DNA from: Luteococcus sp048595755
Lineage (GTDB): Bacteria > Actinomycetota > Actinomycetes > Propionibacteriales > Propionibacteriaceae
NCBI RefSeq assembly: GCF_048595755.1
Contig: NZ_CP184360.1
Location: forward strand, 992,001 to 1,056,000
Reading direction: 5' to 3'
Length of the DNA: 64,000 bases
In this document: piece after piece, positions 48,722 through 56,735 of the stretch
Layout: each line of letters begins with the position of its first letter
Numbering within the stretch: the first letter of the stretch is position 1
Translations under genes and position numbers: made by a program
The notes under the pieces: generated by a model
The model's input: the letters and a program-made list of their open reading frames with translations, nothing else
What the model was told of the DNA's origin: nothing
Databases searched by the model: none

Positions 48722-50133
48722 GCTGCACCAGCCGAGTGGAGGCCCCCGTCGTGCTGCCCCAGGGCGAACCCTTGGACGCCTCGCGGGTACCCGCCCTGGG
48801 GGTGCTTCGTGAACTGGCGGGCCTGCTGGGGCCGGCCAGCATCGCGGATCGCTCCAGCTGGGCACTGCCCGTCAGCGCGCTGGCGGTGGCCAGTGCGCTG
48901 AGCCTGTCGGTGGCCGGTGGGGTGCACCACTTCTTCAGCACCACGGGAGAACTGGCCGGCCTGTACCGCTTCCTCTCGAGCGTGGCACTCGCCCTGCTCC
49001 TGATCCCCCTGATGACCCTGGCCGGAGCAGCGGCGCGGCTCTCGGCACGTCGACGCGACACGAGGCTGAGCTCGCTGCGGCTGCTGGGCGCCAGCCAGGC
49101 GACGCTGCGCCTGCTGACCTTGGCCGAGGCCGGGGCAATCGCCCTGGTGGGCGGGGCACTGGGCGTGTTGGGCTACCTGGCCCTGATGCCGGTCTTCGGT
49201 TTGCTGCACTTCGGCGGTGGCCCCATCGGCGCGGGCAACCTGTGGATCGGCGTCCTGCCCGTGCTGGGCGCCCTGCTGGTGATCGTCGTGCTGGCCGTGC
49301 TCAGCTCGGTGTTGGGGCTGCGCAAGGTGGAGGTGACTCCGCTGGGGGTCCGCACCCGGCAGCAGGCACCCACCACCTCGAAGGCGCGCATGGTCATCGC
49401 GGTGCTGGCGATCGCCGCCAGTTCGGTGGTCGCCAAGCTGCTGGGGGCCGCACCCAGCATGGGCGTGGTGCTGGTCATGATGGTGCTCATGTTCGGCACG
49501 CCGCTGTTGGCGGTGAACCTGGCCGGGCCGTGGCTGGTCGCCCTGGTGGCGCGGCTGGACCTGCATCGTGCCCGGGGCCCGGTGCAACTGCTCGCGGCCC
49601 GCACCATCCTCGAGGACCCCAAGCAGACCTGGCGACAGGTGGGAGCGCTGGGAGCCACCACCTTCGTCGGTGTGCTGATGGGCGTCGGGATGGGAATGGC
49701 CAGCATGGTGGAGGGCCAGCGCCCCCAGGATCTGGTGGTGGCCAGCGACATCCGCACCGGCGTGCTGCTCACGCTGGCCATCAGCTTCGTCACCGTGGCC
49801 TGCAGCATCGGCATCAACCAGACCGCTGCCGTGCTCGACCGTCGCGAGCTCTACGTGGGGCTGGCCATGGTGGGCATGCCGACCGCGCTGATCGACGCGG
49901 CCAGGCGCCGAGCGGTGCTGCGGCCCGTGTTCGCCGTGGTGCTGCTCTCGGCGGTGGCCGCGCTGGCGCTGGTGCTTCCCCTGGGCATCATCAATGCCGC
50001 CCTGGAACCGGCGGCGCCGCTCACGGTGCTGGCCGTGCTGGTGGCAGGGATGGCGACGGTCTGGCTGGCGCTGCTGGCCAGCCGCGCCACCCTGCGGCAG
50101 GTCCTGGCCGCTGGTCTGACGCGGTCGGAGTGA
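48718..50133 (+). CDS. FtsX-like ABC transporter permease
   Basis: A 471-residue permease with about eight to ten transmembrane helices in two blocks (about 45-200 and 215-465). FtsX-like cores include RRDTRLSSLRLLGASQATLRLLTLAEAGAIALVGGALGVLGYL (about 104-146) and a second related block DRRELYVGLAMVGMPTALIDAARRRAVLRPV (about 373-403). There is no long extracytoplasmic domain of the MacB kind, so it is closer to bacitracin/lantibiotic-type exporters of Actinomycetota. It is co-translated with the ATPase. Confidence 0.9.
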   Translation: MSCTSRVEAPVVLPQGEPLDASRVPALGVLRELAGLLGPASIADRSSWALPVSALAVASALSLSVAGGVHHFFSTTGELAGLYRFLSSVALALLLIPLMTLAGAAARLSARRRDTRLSSLRLLGASQATLRLLTLAEAGAIALVGGALGVLGYLALMPVFGLLHFGGGPIGAGNLWIGVLPVLGALLVIVVLAVLSSVLGLRKVEVTPLGVRTRQQAPTTSKARMVIAVLAIAASSVVAKLLGAAPSMGVVLVMMVLMFGTPLLAVNLAGPWLVALVARLDLHRARGPVQLLAARTILEDPKQTWRQVGALGATTFVGVLMGVGMGMASMVEGQRPQDLVVASDIRTGVLLTLAISFVTVACSIGINQTAAVLDRRELYVGLAMVGMPTALIDAARRRAVLRPVFAVVLLSAVAALALVLPLGIINAALEPAAPLTVLAVLVAGMATVWLALLASRATLRQVLAAGLTRSE

Positions 50134-50138
50134 GACAC

Positions 50139-50176
50139 GGGTGGGTGCCCTCGGCAATGCAGGGGGGCGCCCACCC
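50139..50176. terminator. Hairpin between convergent genes
   Basis: 12-bp arms GGGTGGGTGCCC (50139-50150) and GGGCGCCCACCC (50165-50176) with one mismatch and a 14-nt loop, just after the permease stop and before the end of the DUF4282 gene. Confidence 0.6.
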
Positions 50177-50206
50177 GGTGCGTCAGTGGCGCTTGGGCTC
50201 GCCGCC

Positions 50207-50737
50207 TCAGCGGCGCTTGAGCTCCTCGCGCAGGTGACCCACGTCCTCGGCCAGGCGGGTCAGGGCGACGTACATCTCCATCGACATGCGGATCAGCGCC
50301 AGGTAGAACAGGATCACGATCGGCGTGAGCAGCAGCATCAGGAAGCCGGCTCCGGCCTCGTCCTGGGCCATCATCCCGAAGGCGCCTGCCACCATGCCGA
50401 GCGCCACCAGGGCCATCATCACGGTGCACAGGATGTAGGTGATCCGCACGATCTTCGGGGTGGCGAAGTGGCGGAAGGAGAAGTCGAAGAGCGAGCCGAA
50501 CAGTCCCTTGGTCTCGGCGCCGAGCGACTCATGGCTGCTGGAGCCACCCCAGTGCTGGGGCTGCTGCGGCGGGTACGGATTCACGGGCCCGCCCTGGGGG
50601 GCCTGCGGGTTCTGGGGCTGGCCCCACGGCGTCGACTGGGGAGCCGGGTTGGCGCTCGGCTGGTGCTGCGGGTCCTGCCCGGCGGGCTGGCCCGAGTTGG
50701 GGGCCCAGGGGTTGTTCTGCGGGTTCTGATCGCTCAT
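50207..50737 (-). CDS. DUF4282 domain-containing membrane protein
   Basis: A 176-residue protein. Residues 1-68 are a disordered Pro/Gln/Asn-rich cytoplasmic tail (NPQNNPWAPNSGQPAGQDPQ). The DUF4282 domain (about 78-176) has two membrane helices and reads FDFSFRHFATPKIVRITYIL, then LIRMSMEMYVALTRLAEDVGHLREEL. AAGGAG before the ATG fixes the start. The family is widespread in Actinomycetota without a known role; the neighbours give no hint. Confidence 0.9.
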   Translation of the reverse strand: MSDQNPQNNPWAPNSGQPAGQDPQHQPSANPAPQSTPWGQPQNPQAPQGGPVNPYPPQQPQHWGGSSSHESLGAETKGLFGSLFDFSFRHFATPKIVRITYILCTVMMALVALGMVAGAFGMMAQDEAGAGFLMLLLTPIVILFYLALIRMSMEMYVALTRLAEDVGHLREELKRR

Positions 50738-50840
50738 ATGGGTCTCCTTGTACGGGTTATGGCGCTGAGCCTAGTTCTGGATCGGGTCGGTTCAGCGGAA
50801 AGTACCCCTTCGGGTGCCCTGTTGGTGGCAAGTCCTCAGC

Positions 50841-50846
50841 TACCTT
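50841..50846 (+). promoter_or_regulatory. Probable leaderless -10 box of GlgC-like gene
   Basis: TACCTT, 6 nt before the ATG at 50853. Confidence 0.35.
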
Positions 50847-50852
50847 GACGGT

Positions 50853-52091
50853 ATGGACCGCGAACGCATCCTTGCCATAGTCCTCGCCGGCGGAAAGGGC
50901 AGCCGGATGGAGGTGCTGACCCAGCGCCGAGCCAAGCCCACGCTCCCCTTCGGTGGTGTCTTCTCGCTGCTGGACATCTGCCTTTCCAATCTGGTCAACA
51001 GCCGGGTGCGCGACGTGTGGGTGGTGGTGCAGTACCGCGCCTCCAGCCTGGACGAGGTGTTGGCCCACGGCCGCCCTTGGGATCTGGACCGCAATCGCGG
51101 CGGGTTGCGCGTCCTGCCCCCACAGGAGGGGATCGGCGAGAACGAGGAGGGCATGGCCACCGGCAATGCCGATGCGCTCTTCCGCATCCGTGAGATGATC
51201 CGTCGCCACGATCCGACGCTGGTGCTGGTGCTCTCGGCAGACCACGTCTACTCGCTGGACCACCGCGACGTGGTGCGCACCCATCGCGAGGCTGGTGCCG
51301 AGTGCACCGTGGTCACCACCTCCATCAATGTGGACGAAGCGGGCCACCACACCCTGGTGGACGTGGACGCCGATGGTCGGGTGCTGGCCGTGCACCACAA
51401 GCCCGACGAGCCGCAGGGCGAGACCATTGCCTCCGAGGTCTTCCTCTACGAGCCTGACGTGCTGATCGAGCAGCTCGAGCGGCTGCACGACGTCCTGTCG
51501 CCCGGCGCGCCCGACCACGATTCCGGCTTGGGCGACTTCAGCGAGCACCTGCTGCCGGCCCTGGTGGAGCGCGGCAAGGTGGTGGCCCATTCCTTGCCCG
51601 GCTACTGGCGTGACCTGGGGCGTCCGTCGGCCTATTTCCGCGCCCACCAGGACCTGCTGGCCGGAGAGGTCGACCTCTTGCATCGGCCCGACTGGCCCAT
51701 GTCGACGGCCTCGCAGGCACGGGCCGCCGCTCGCGTGCATGACGGCGCGACGGTGGTCGACTCGATGCTCGGCAATGGCACGGAGGTGTACGGCCGGGTG
51801 GAACGATGCGTCGTCGGCCCCGACGTCGTGATCGAGGAGGGAGCCGTGGTGCACGACGCCGTCCTGATGCGCGGGGTGCGGGTGCGGTCGGGTGCCCAGG
51901 TGGGCTGGAGCATCCTGGACGCCGGCAGCCAGATCGGCGTCGACGCCCACGTCGGGGCAGACCAGGCGCAGGACCAGGACTCCCGTTTGAAGTCCGAGGA
52001 GGTCACGCTGGTGGGCATGGACGCCGTGGTGGAGGACGGTGCCGTCGTGGAGCCGGGTGCCCGGATCCAGCCGGGTGAACCCGCCAGCTGA
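50853..52091 (+). CDS. Glucose-1-phosphate adenylyltransferase-like protein (GlgC family)
   Basis: A 412-residue nucleotidyltransferase with a C-terminal left-handed beta-helix, the architecture of GlgC, which makes ADP-glucose for glycogen. The N-terminal signature is LAGGKGSRMEVLTQRRAKPTLPFGG. VLSADHVYSLDH holds the Asp of the active site, ASEVFLYEPDVL and PGYWRDLGRPSAYFRAHQDLL are GlgC-like, and hexapeptide repeats fill about 300-405. The usual GTADA substrate loop reads GNADA, so sugar or nucleotide preference may differ. The start at 50853 follows TACCTT; it is a single gene ended by a good hairpin. No other glycogen gene is adjacent. Confidence 0.8.
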   Translation: MDRERILAIVLAGGKGSRMEVLTQRRAKPTLPFGGVFSLLDICLSNLVNSRVRDVWVVVQYRASSLDEVLAHGRPWDLDRNRGGLRVLPPQEGIGENEEGMATGNADALFRIREMIRRHDPTLVLVLSADHVYSLDHRDVVRTHREAGAECTVVTTSINVDEAGHHTLVDVDADGRVLAVHHKPDEPQGETIASEVFLYEPDVLIEQLERLHDVLSPGAPDHDSGLGDFSEHLLPALVERGKVVAHSLPGYWRDLGRPSAYFRAHQDLLAGEVDLLHRPDWPMSTASQARAAARVHDGATVVDSMLGNGTEVYGRVERCVVGPDVVIEEGAVVHDAVLMRGVRVRSGAQVGWSILDAGSQIGVDAHVGADQAQDQDSRLKSEEVTLVGMDAVVEDGAVVEPGARIQPGEPAS

Positions 52092-52100
52092 CCGGCATTT

Positions 52101-52128
52101 CGACGTGCGCGGTCATCCGCGCACGTCG
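52101..52128 (+). terminator. Terminator hairpin after GlgC-like gene
   Basis: Perfect 12-bp stem CGACGTGCGCGG / CCGCGCACGTCG with a 4-nt loop. Confidence 0.75.
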
Positions 52129-52188
52129 AGCCCACCGAAGCACGCGCTGCATTGCGTGCGCCTGTTGGCAACGCGTGCGGGGAGCAAC

Positions 52189-52221
52189 GTTCCCCCGCAC
52201 GTCACCTGAAGCTCAGCTGAA
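52189..52221 (+). promoter_or_regulatory. Putative PHO box (three 11-bp direct repeats)
   Basis: GTTCCCCCGCA, CGTCACCTGAA and GCTCAGCTGAA are consecutive 11-bp units ending 11 bp before the phoD start. 52204-52221 is identical to sequence before the phytase/GDPD gene. The first unit overlaps a 9-bp hairpin (52174-52182 with 52193-52201). Confidence 0.65.
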
Positions 52222-52232
52222 GGACACTCAGG

Positions 52233-53807
52233 ATGGGCAATGTCGTGGTCATGACGACACGACGCACACTGCTCGGTGGTGCCCTTGGCGGCGCCGGAAT
52301 GCTCGCGCTCGGCGGCCCCGGTTCTCTGGCCAAGGCCGCCCCCGCCCATGTCCGTTCCCGCGCCGGCCTGCCCAGCGGCGTCCAGGCCGGTGACGTCACC
52401 GCCCGTGGCGCCATGGTGTGGTCGCGCTCCGATCGCCCCGGCCGCATGATGGTGCAGGTCTCCACCTCTGGCCGTCGCGGCTCGTGGCGCACCGTCCCCG
52501 GCCCCTGGGCCACCCAGAAGAGCGACTTCACCGCCAAGCTCGAGCTGCGGGGCCTGCGCCCGGGCCGCGAGTACCAGTACCGCATCCAGTTCGAGGACAT
52601 GGACGGTCGCCGCGGCCAGACCGGCGTCGGTCACTTCACCACGCCCGATCTGGGCACCGCCCCGCAGAGCTTCGTGTGGACCGGCGACACCGCCGGCCAG
52701 GGCTACGGCATCAATCCCGACCTGGGCGGCATGGTCGCCTACCGTGCGATGCACGAGCTGCGCCCCGACTTCCTGATCCACTCCGGCGACAACATCTACG
52801 CCGACGGGCCGATCCTGCCCACCCAGACCGAGCCCGACGGCCAGGTCTGGCGCAACATCACCACCCCCGAGGTGGAGAAGGTGGCCGAGACCCTCAACGA
52901 GTTCCGTGGCCGCTACCGCTACAACCTGATGGACGACAACCTGCGCGCCATGTACGCCGACGTGCCGGTGATCAGCCAGTGGGATGACCATGAGACCACC
53001 AACAACTGGTACCCCGGTGAGGTGCTGGACGACGAGCGCTACGCCCTCGAGAACCGCGTCGACGTGCTGGCCGCCCGCGCCCGCCAGGCCTTCTTCGAGT
53101 ACATGCCCATCTCGGACCGCCACGGCCGTGGCCGTCAGGACCTGGGCCAGCAGCCGCAGCTCTACCGCAAGGTGCCCCGCGGCGCCCACCTGGACGTCTT
53201 CTGTCTCGACATGCGCACCTACCGGGCCTCCAACATCGAGGCGGCCGGCGAGGCCCGCAGTGCCTTCCTGGGCAACAAGCAGGTGGAGTGGCTGCTCGAC
53301 GGGCTCGAGAAGTCCAAGGCCACCTGGAAGGCCATTGCGGCCGACATGCCGATCGGCATCATCGTCCCCGACGGCGACAACGTGGAGGCCATCTCCAATG
53401 GTCGTCCGGGAGGGCCGCAGGGCCGTGAGCTGGAGTTCGCCTACCTGCTCAGCGAGATCAAGCGTCGCAAGATCCGCAATGTGGTGTGGCTGACCGCCGA
53501 CGTGCACTACTGCGCCGCCCACCACTACGACCCGACCAAGGCCGCCTTCAGCGACTTCGACCCCTTCTACGAGTTCGTCGCCGGCCCGATCAGCGCCGGG
53601 GGCTTCGGCCCCAATGACATGGACTCCACCTTCGGCCCGCAGGTGCTCTTCCAGGGAGTGCCCGAGTACAAGCTGCAGTCTCCCCGCAACCAGAAGGCCA
53701 TGTTCTTCGGCCACGTCGAGATCGACCGGGCCGGAACCTTCACCGTCAGCCTGCGCAATGGGCTGGGTGAGGTGCTCTACACCAAGGCGTTGGAACCCCA
53801 GCGCTGA
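52233..53807 (+). CDS. phoD: Secreted alkaline phosphatase PhoD (Tat exported)
   Basis: A 524-residue PhoD phosphatase/phosphodiesterase. The Tat signal has TTRRTLLGGALGGAGML at about residues 8-24. A PhoD_N Fn3-like domain (about 40-140: SGVQAGDVTARGAMVWSRSDRPG) precedes the metallophosphatase core with WTGDTAGQGYG, HSGDNIYADGP, SQWDDHETTNNW and VVWLTADVHYCAAHHY, which supply the Ca/Fe ligands. GAAGGA is 8 nt before the ATG at 52233; a second ATG six codons later is possible. It removes phosphate from diverse esters outside the cell, and the PHO-like box upstream fits induction by phosphate starvation. A Tat metallophosphoesterase follows 48 bp downstream. Confidence 0.95.
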   Translation: MGNVVVMTTRRTLLGGALGGAGMLALGGPGSLAKAAPAHVRSRAGLPSGVQAGDVTARGAMVWSRSDRPGRMMVQVSTSGRRGSWRTVPGPWATQKSDFTAKLELRGLRPGREYQYRIQFEDMDGRRGQTGVGHFTTPDLGTAPQSFVWTGDTAGQGYGINPDLGGMVAYRAMHELRPDFLIHSGDNIYADGPILPTQTEPDGQVWRNITTPEVEKVAETLNEFRGRYRYNLMDDNLRAMYADVPVISQWDDHETTNNWYPGEVLDDERYALENRVDVLAARARQAFFEYMPISDRHGRGRQDLGQQPQLYRKVPRGAHLDVFCLDMRTYRASNIEAAGEARSAFLGNKQVEWLLDGLEKSKATWKAIAADMPIGIIVPDGDNVEAISNGRPGGPQGRELEFAYLLSEIKRRKIRNVVWLTADVHYCAAHHYDPTKAAFSDFDPFYEFVAGPISAGGFGPNDMDSTFGPQVLFQGVPEYKLQSPRNQKAMFFGHVEIDRAGTFTVSLRNGLGEVLYTKALEPQR

Positions 53808-53855
53808 CCACGGCCACCCACTGTTCGCCACCTACCCACAACCCCAGGAGACATC

Positions 53856-55022
53856 ATGACCAATCCCACCGTCGGACGCCGCGGCGTGCTCGCCATGGGC
53901 GCCGGAATCACGGCCGCTGCCGCCGTCGCCGGGCAGGCCGAGGCCAAGCCCGGCAAGGGCCGCAAGAAGCACCCCAAGGCCAGCAAGCTGCGCTTCCGCG
54001 AGGACGGCACCTTCAAGGTGATCCAGTTCAACGACACCCAGGACACCCACCTGACCGACAAGCGCACCATCGAGCTCATCACCAAGGCCGTCGCCCAGGA
54101 GAAGCCCGATTTCGTGGTCTTCAACGGCGACATCATCAACGGTGATCCCGCCACCGCGCAGCAGGTCAAGCAGGCCTACAACAACGTGATCGCCCCCGTC
54201 GAGGCCGCCAACGTGCCCTGGGCGCTGACCTTCGGCAACCACGACGAGGACTCGCTGAAGAAGTCCGGCATGACCGAGCAGAAGATCATGAACTTCCTGC
54301 TGGGCTACGAGCACAACATGAACGTGCGCGACGACTCGCTCAGCGGTCATTCCAATGTGATGATCCCGGTGGCCGGCCGCCGCACCAAGGGCACCGCCGC
54401 GGCCCTGTGGCTGCTGGACTCGGGCCGTTACGAGGAGGAGACCCTCGACGGCCAGAAGGTGGAGGAGTACACCTACGAGACCCTGCACGCCGACCAGGTC
54501 TGCTGGTACCGCGAGCAGAGCCTCGAGCTCGCCAAGCGCAATGGCGGCCCGGTGCCCGGCCTGATGTGGATGCACATCCCCGTCTGGGAGACCCGCTTCA
54601 TGTGGTACGGATCGCCCACCGACTGGACCGACGAGAGCCACCAGAAGGCCCTGACCAAGCACCAGATCACCGACCCGAACCGCAACGAGCGCGAGTACGT
54701 CAGCCAGTTCAACTCGGGCATCTACAACACCGTGCGCGAGCAGGGCGACGTGATGGGCATCTACTTCGGCCACGACCACGTCAACACCTACGAGGGCAAC
54801 TACTTCGGCGTCCACCTGGGGTACGCCCCCGGCACCGGTTACGGCACCTACGGCCTGGACGGCGCCAAGAAGCACCACCTGCGTGGCTGCCGCGTCTTCA
54901 CCCTCGACGAGCGCAAGCCCGGCGAGTTCGCCACCCGCAACCTGTACGCCAAGGACCTGGGCGTCGACGTCGAGACCGTCGACAATGTCCGGATCAGCGA
55001 ACCGGCTCCGCTGCCCTTCTGA
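53856..55022 (+). CDS. Tat-exported metallophosphoesterase (purple acid phosphatase-like)
   Basis: A 388-residue calcineurin-like phosphoesterase. The Tat signal has GRRGVLAMGAGITAAAAVAG at about residues 7-26. Metal-site motifs appear in order: QFNDTQDTH, VFNGDIINGD, TFGNHDED, MHIPVWE and YFGHDHVN. The region between about 155 and 250 is extended compared with simple family members. An AGGAG site precedes the ATG. Its closeness to phoD and lack of its own promoter signal suggest one phosphate-scavenging operon; an identical function to the gene at 24505 cannot be assumed, as they share only the fold. Confidence 0.92.
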   Translation: MTNPTVGRRGVLAMGAGITAAAAVAGQAEAKPGKGRKKHPKASKLRFREDGTFKVIQFNDTQDTHLTDKRTIELITKAVAQEKPDFVVFNGDIINGDPATAQQVKQAYNNVIAPVEAANVPWALTFGNHDEDSLKKSGMTEQKIMNFLLGYEHNMNVRDDSLSGHSNVMIPVAGRRTKGTAAALWLLDSGRYEEETLDGQKVEEYTYETLHADQVCWYREQSLELAKRNGGPVPGLMWMHIPVWETRFMWYGSPTDWTDESHQKALTKHQITDPNRNEREYVSQFNSGIYNTVREQGDVMGIYFGHDHVNTYEGNYFGVHLGYAPGTGYGTYGLDGAKKHHLRGCRVFTLDERKPGEFATRNLYAKDLGVDVETVDNVRISEPAPLPF

Positions 55023-55082
55023 GCTGGGCCTGTCTGATCCAGGGATTTCTGGTTCAGGCCCCGCTTCCTGAACCAGGCTCCG

Positions 55083-55136
55083 CTGCGCCCCGCGGTGACC
55101 GCGTCCTTCTCGGGGACGCGGTTGCCCGGGGCGCAG
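55083..55136. terminator. Two-tier terminator hairpin between convergent genes
   Basis: Outer stem CTGCGCCCCG (55083-55092) with CGGGGCGCAG (55127-55136) and inner stem ACCGCGTCC (55098-55106) with GGACGCGGT (55114-55122). A smaller CTGGTTCAG/CTGAACCAG hairpin lies just upstream (about 55048-55074). Confidence 0.8.
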
Positions 55137-55143
55137 TCACGTC

Positions 55144-55413
55144 TCAGGCCAGGGCGGCGAGCACCTGGCTGGCGTCGGGGTTGGTGAGTACTCGTCCCTT
55201 CGCCACGACGGTGGGGACCAGCTCGTTGCCGTCCTGCACGCTGCGCACGAAGGCCGCGGCCTCGGGATCCTCCCAGATGTTGACCAGGCTGATCCGCTCG
55301 TCGTCGCCCAGGCCGCGCAGCAGGCTCTCGCAGTAGGGGCAGCCCGGCCGCCAGTAGACGATGGCGTGGTCCTTGCCGCGAGGGATGATGGCCTCTGAGT
55401 GCTGGGTTTCCAT
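55144..55413 (-). CDS. Small glutaredoxin/mycoredoxin-like protein
   Basis: An 89-residue thioredoxin-fold redoxin. The active site is YWRPGCPYCESLLRGL (CPYC, about residues 21-24), followed by ISLVNIWEDPEAAAFV and the cis-proline/TV segment NELVPTVV typical of mycoredoxins, which reduce mycothiol-protein mixed disulfides in Actinomycetota. The start at 55413 (METQHSE) excludes an upstream extension that reads through the 19-bp-period repeat element. It is a single gene. Confidence 0.85.
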   Translation of the reverse strand: METQHSEAIIPRGKDHAIVYWRPGCPYCESLLRGLGDDERISLVNIWEDPEAAAFVRSVQDGNELVPTVVAKGRVLTNPDASQVLAALA

Positions 55414-55439
55414 GCCGACGATCCTGCCGTATCCCGAAA

Positions 55440-55529
55440 GCCGCTCGGGTTTGCGCGATCCGCGTGTGTTGCAACCCACGCGGATCACAGGAACCCACTC
55501 GGATTGCACGAACCCGAGCGACTGTGGCA
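55440..55529. repeat. 19-bp-period inverted element, copy 2
   Basis: Three 19-bp units beginning AACCC (55473, 55492, 55511) lie right of the centre GTTGCAAC. Left and right form a stem GATCCGCGTG (55457-55466) with CACGCGGATC (55477-55486). Layout matches the copy at 42897-42978. Confidence 0.7.
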
Positions 55530-55595
55530 TCCCCGATGTTTTGCCGCTCGTGGCACCCCTGCCGTAGACTTCCCCAGTACCCCATCGCGGGGCAC

Positions 55596-55668
55596 GGGGC
55601 GTTGGCGCAGTTGGTAGCGCGATTGCTTTGCAAGCAATAGGTCACGGGTTCGAACCCCGTACGCTCCA
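55596..55668 (+). tRNA. tRNA-Ala (anticodon TGC)
   Basis: A 73-nt cloverleaf. The acceptor stem GGGGCGT/ACGCTCC has the G3-U70 pair that identifies alanine tRNAs. The D arm contains GTTGGTA, the anticodon loop is TTTGCAA (TGC), and the T arm contains GGTTCGAACCC. A73 is encoded, but CCA is not complete in the DNA, so CCA is added after transcription. Confidence 0.97.
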
Positions 55669-55671
55669 CCG

Positions 55672-55709
55672 GATCACGGCCCCGACGGTTCCCCGTCGGG
55701 GCCGTGATC
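55672..55709 (+). terminator. Terminator after tRNA-Ala
   Basis: A perfect 17-bp stem (55672-55688 with 55693-55709) and TTCC loop, three bases after the tRNA. It also serves the converging aminotransferase gene. Confidence 0.88.
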
Positions 55710-55736
55710 GTTTGCGCGAACCTGTGCCAGGCCCGG

Positions 55737-56627
55737 TCAGCCGCGAAAACCCGCGTACTTGTTCACCTTGCGCGTCAGCTTGGCGTCCTGCGGCACGTCC
55801 TTGCCGTCCAGCTCGAGGATGGGCGCGGCGCCGCGTCCCGAACTCACCAGCCACGCGGCGTCGGCCTTGAGCACGTCCTTCGGCTTCATCAGGTGCAGCT
55901 CGGTCTTCCAGCCGTCCTTGGCGGCTCGCTCGAAGATGACGTGCTGGGTGACCGAGTCGAGGATGCCGGTGGCGCCGTGCGGGGTGGTCAGCAGCTTGCC
56001 GTCGCGCGCCACCACCAGCGACGAGGTGGGGCCCTCCAGACAGTAGCCGTCGGTGCTGGTGTAGAGCACGTCGTCGGCGCCGCGACGCTCGGCCTCGCGC
56101 CCGGCGGCCATGTTGGTGGCATAGCTGAGCGTCTTGACCCCACCCAGCAGCCACGGCGCGTCGGAGTGTGCGTCGCTGGCGGTACCGCGGCACAGGGTGA
56201 CCACGCGCAGCCCCTCACGCTGGGCCAGTGCCTTCTTGCTCATCGGCGTAATGGTCAACGCCAGCAGCGGCTGGCCGGGGGCGCTCTCGGATCCGCGGGT
56301 GTGCATCAGCTTGAGGATGGCCTCGCCCGGGTGGCGCCAGGCGCTGGTCGCCTCTTCCACCAGGGCCCGCCAGGCGTCAAGGTCGGTGTGCTCGCCGGCG
56401 AGCTTGTGCAAGGAGCGGTCCAGACGGGCCAGGTGCAGCTCCAGATGGTCCACCTGGCTGACTCCGTCGCTGGCGGTCACCACGCGCGTGGCGTCGAAGA
56501 CACCGTCACCCCGGGTAAGTCCCAGATCGTCGGCAGTGGCCACCTGCTTCTTGGCGGCAATCACCCCACGACCGTGGACGGCCACCAGTTGCGCGGGTCG
56601 GCTGGAGTCGGAGTCCTTGGATTTCAT
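55737..56627 (-). CDS. Aminotransferase class IV (aminodeoxychorismate lyase-like)
   Basis: A 296-residue fold-type IV PLP enzyme. Family blocks are LTRGDGVFDATRVV (about 37-50), the region with the PLP lysine GVKTLSYATNMAAGREAERRGADDVLY (Lys in VKTLSY, about residue 162), and YCLEGPTSSLVVARDGKLLTTP. Sequence is closest to PabC-type lyases that convert 4-amino-4-deoxychorismate to p-aminobenzoate for folate, with D-amino-acid or branched-chain aminotransferase as alternatives. The start at 56627 follows TAGCCT by 6 nt. Confidence 0.88.
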   Translation of the reverse strand: MKSKDSDSSRPAQLVAVHGRGVIAAKKQVATADDLGLTRGDGVFDATRVVTASDGVSQVDHLELHLARLDRSLHKLAGEHTDLDAWRALVEEATSAWRHPGEAILKLMHTRGSESAPGQPLLALTITPMSKKALAQREGLRVVTLCRGTASDAHSDAPWLLGGVKTLSYATNMAAGREAERRGADDVLYTSTDGYCLEGPTSSLVVARDGKLLTTPHGATGILDSVTQHVIFERAAKDGWKTELHLMKPKDVLKADAAWLVSSGRGAAPILELDGKDVPQDAKLTRKVNKYAGFRG

Positions 56628-56633
56628 TCCACA

Positions 56634-56639
56634 AGGCTA
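56634..56639 (-). promoter_or_regulatory. Probable leaderless -10 box of aminotransferase gene
   Basis: TAGCCT on the minus strand, 6 nt from the ATG at 56627. Confidence 0.4.
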
Positions 56640-56722
56640 GGCGCATCGGGGCAGGAAGTGGGGTGTCGTCCACCGCGGCGTGGTTGGTCGACCGTCTCAG
56701 GGAGATGTCAGCGCACCGGATC

Positions 56723-56728
56723 TATCCT
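56723..56728 (+). promoter_or_regulatory. Probable leaderless -10 box of DUF5318/PBP operon
   Basis: TATCCT, 7 nt before the ATG at 56736. Confidence 0.4.
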
Positions 56729-56735
56729 TGGGCGC

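Noticed and set aside
53807..53856. A separate PHO box before the Tat metallophosphoesterase.
   Set aside because: CTGTTCGCCACC is only one weak unit without an in-phase partner; co-transcription with phoD explains expression better.
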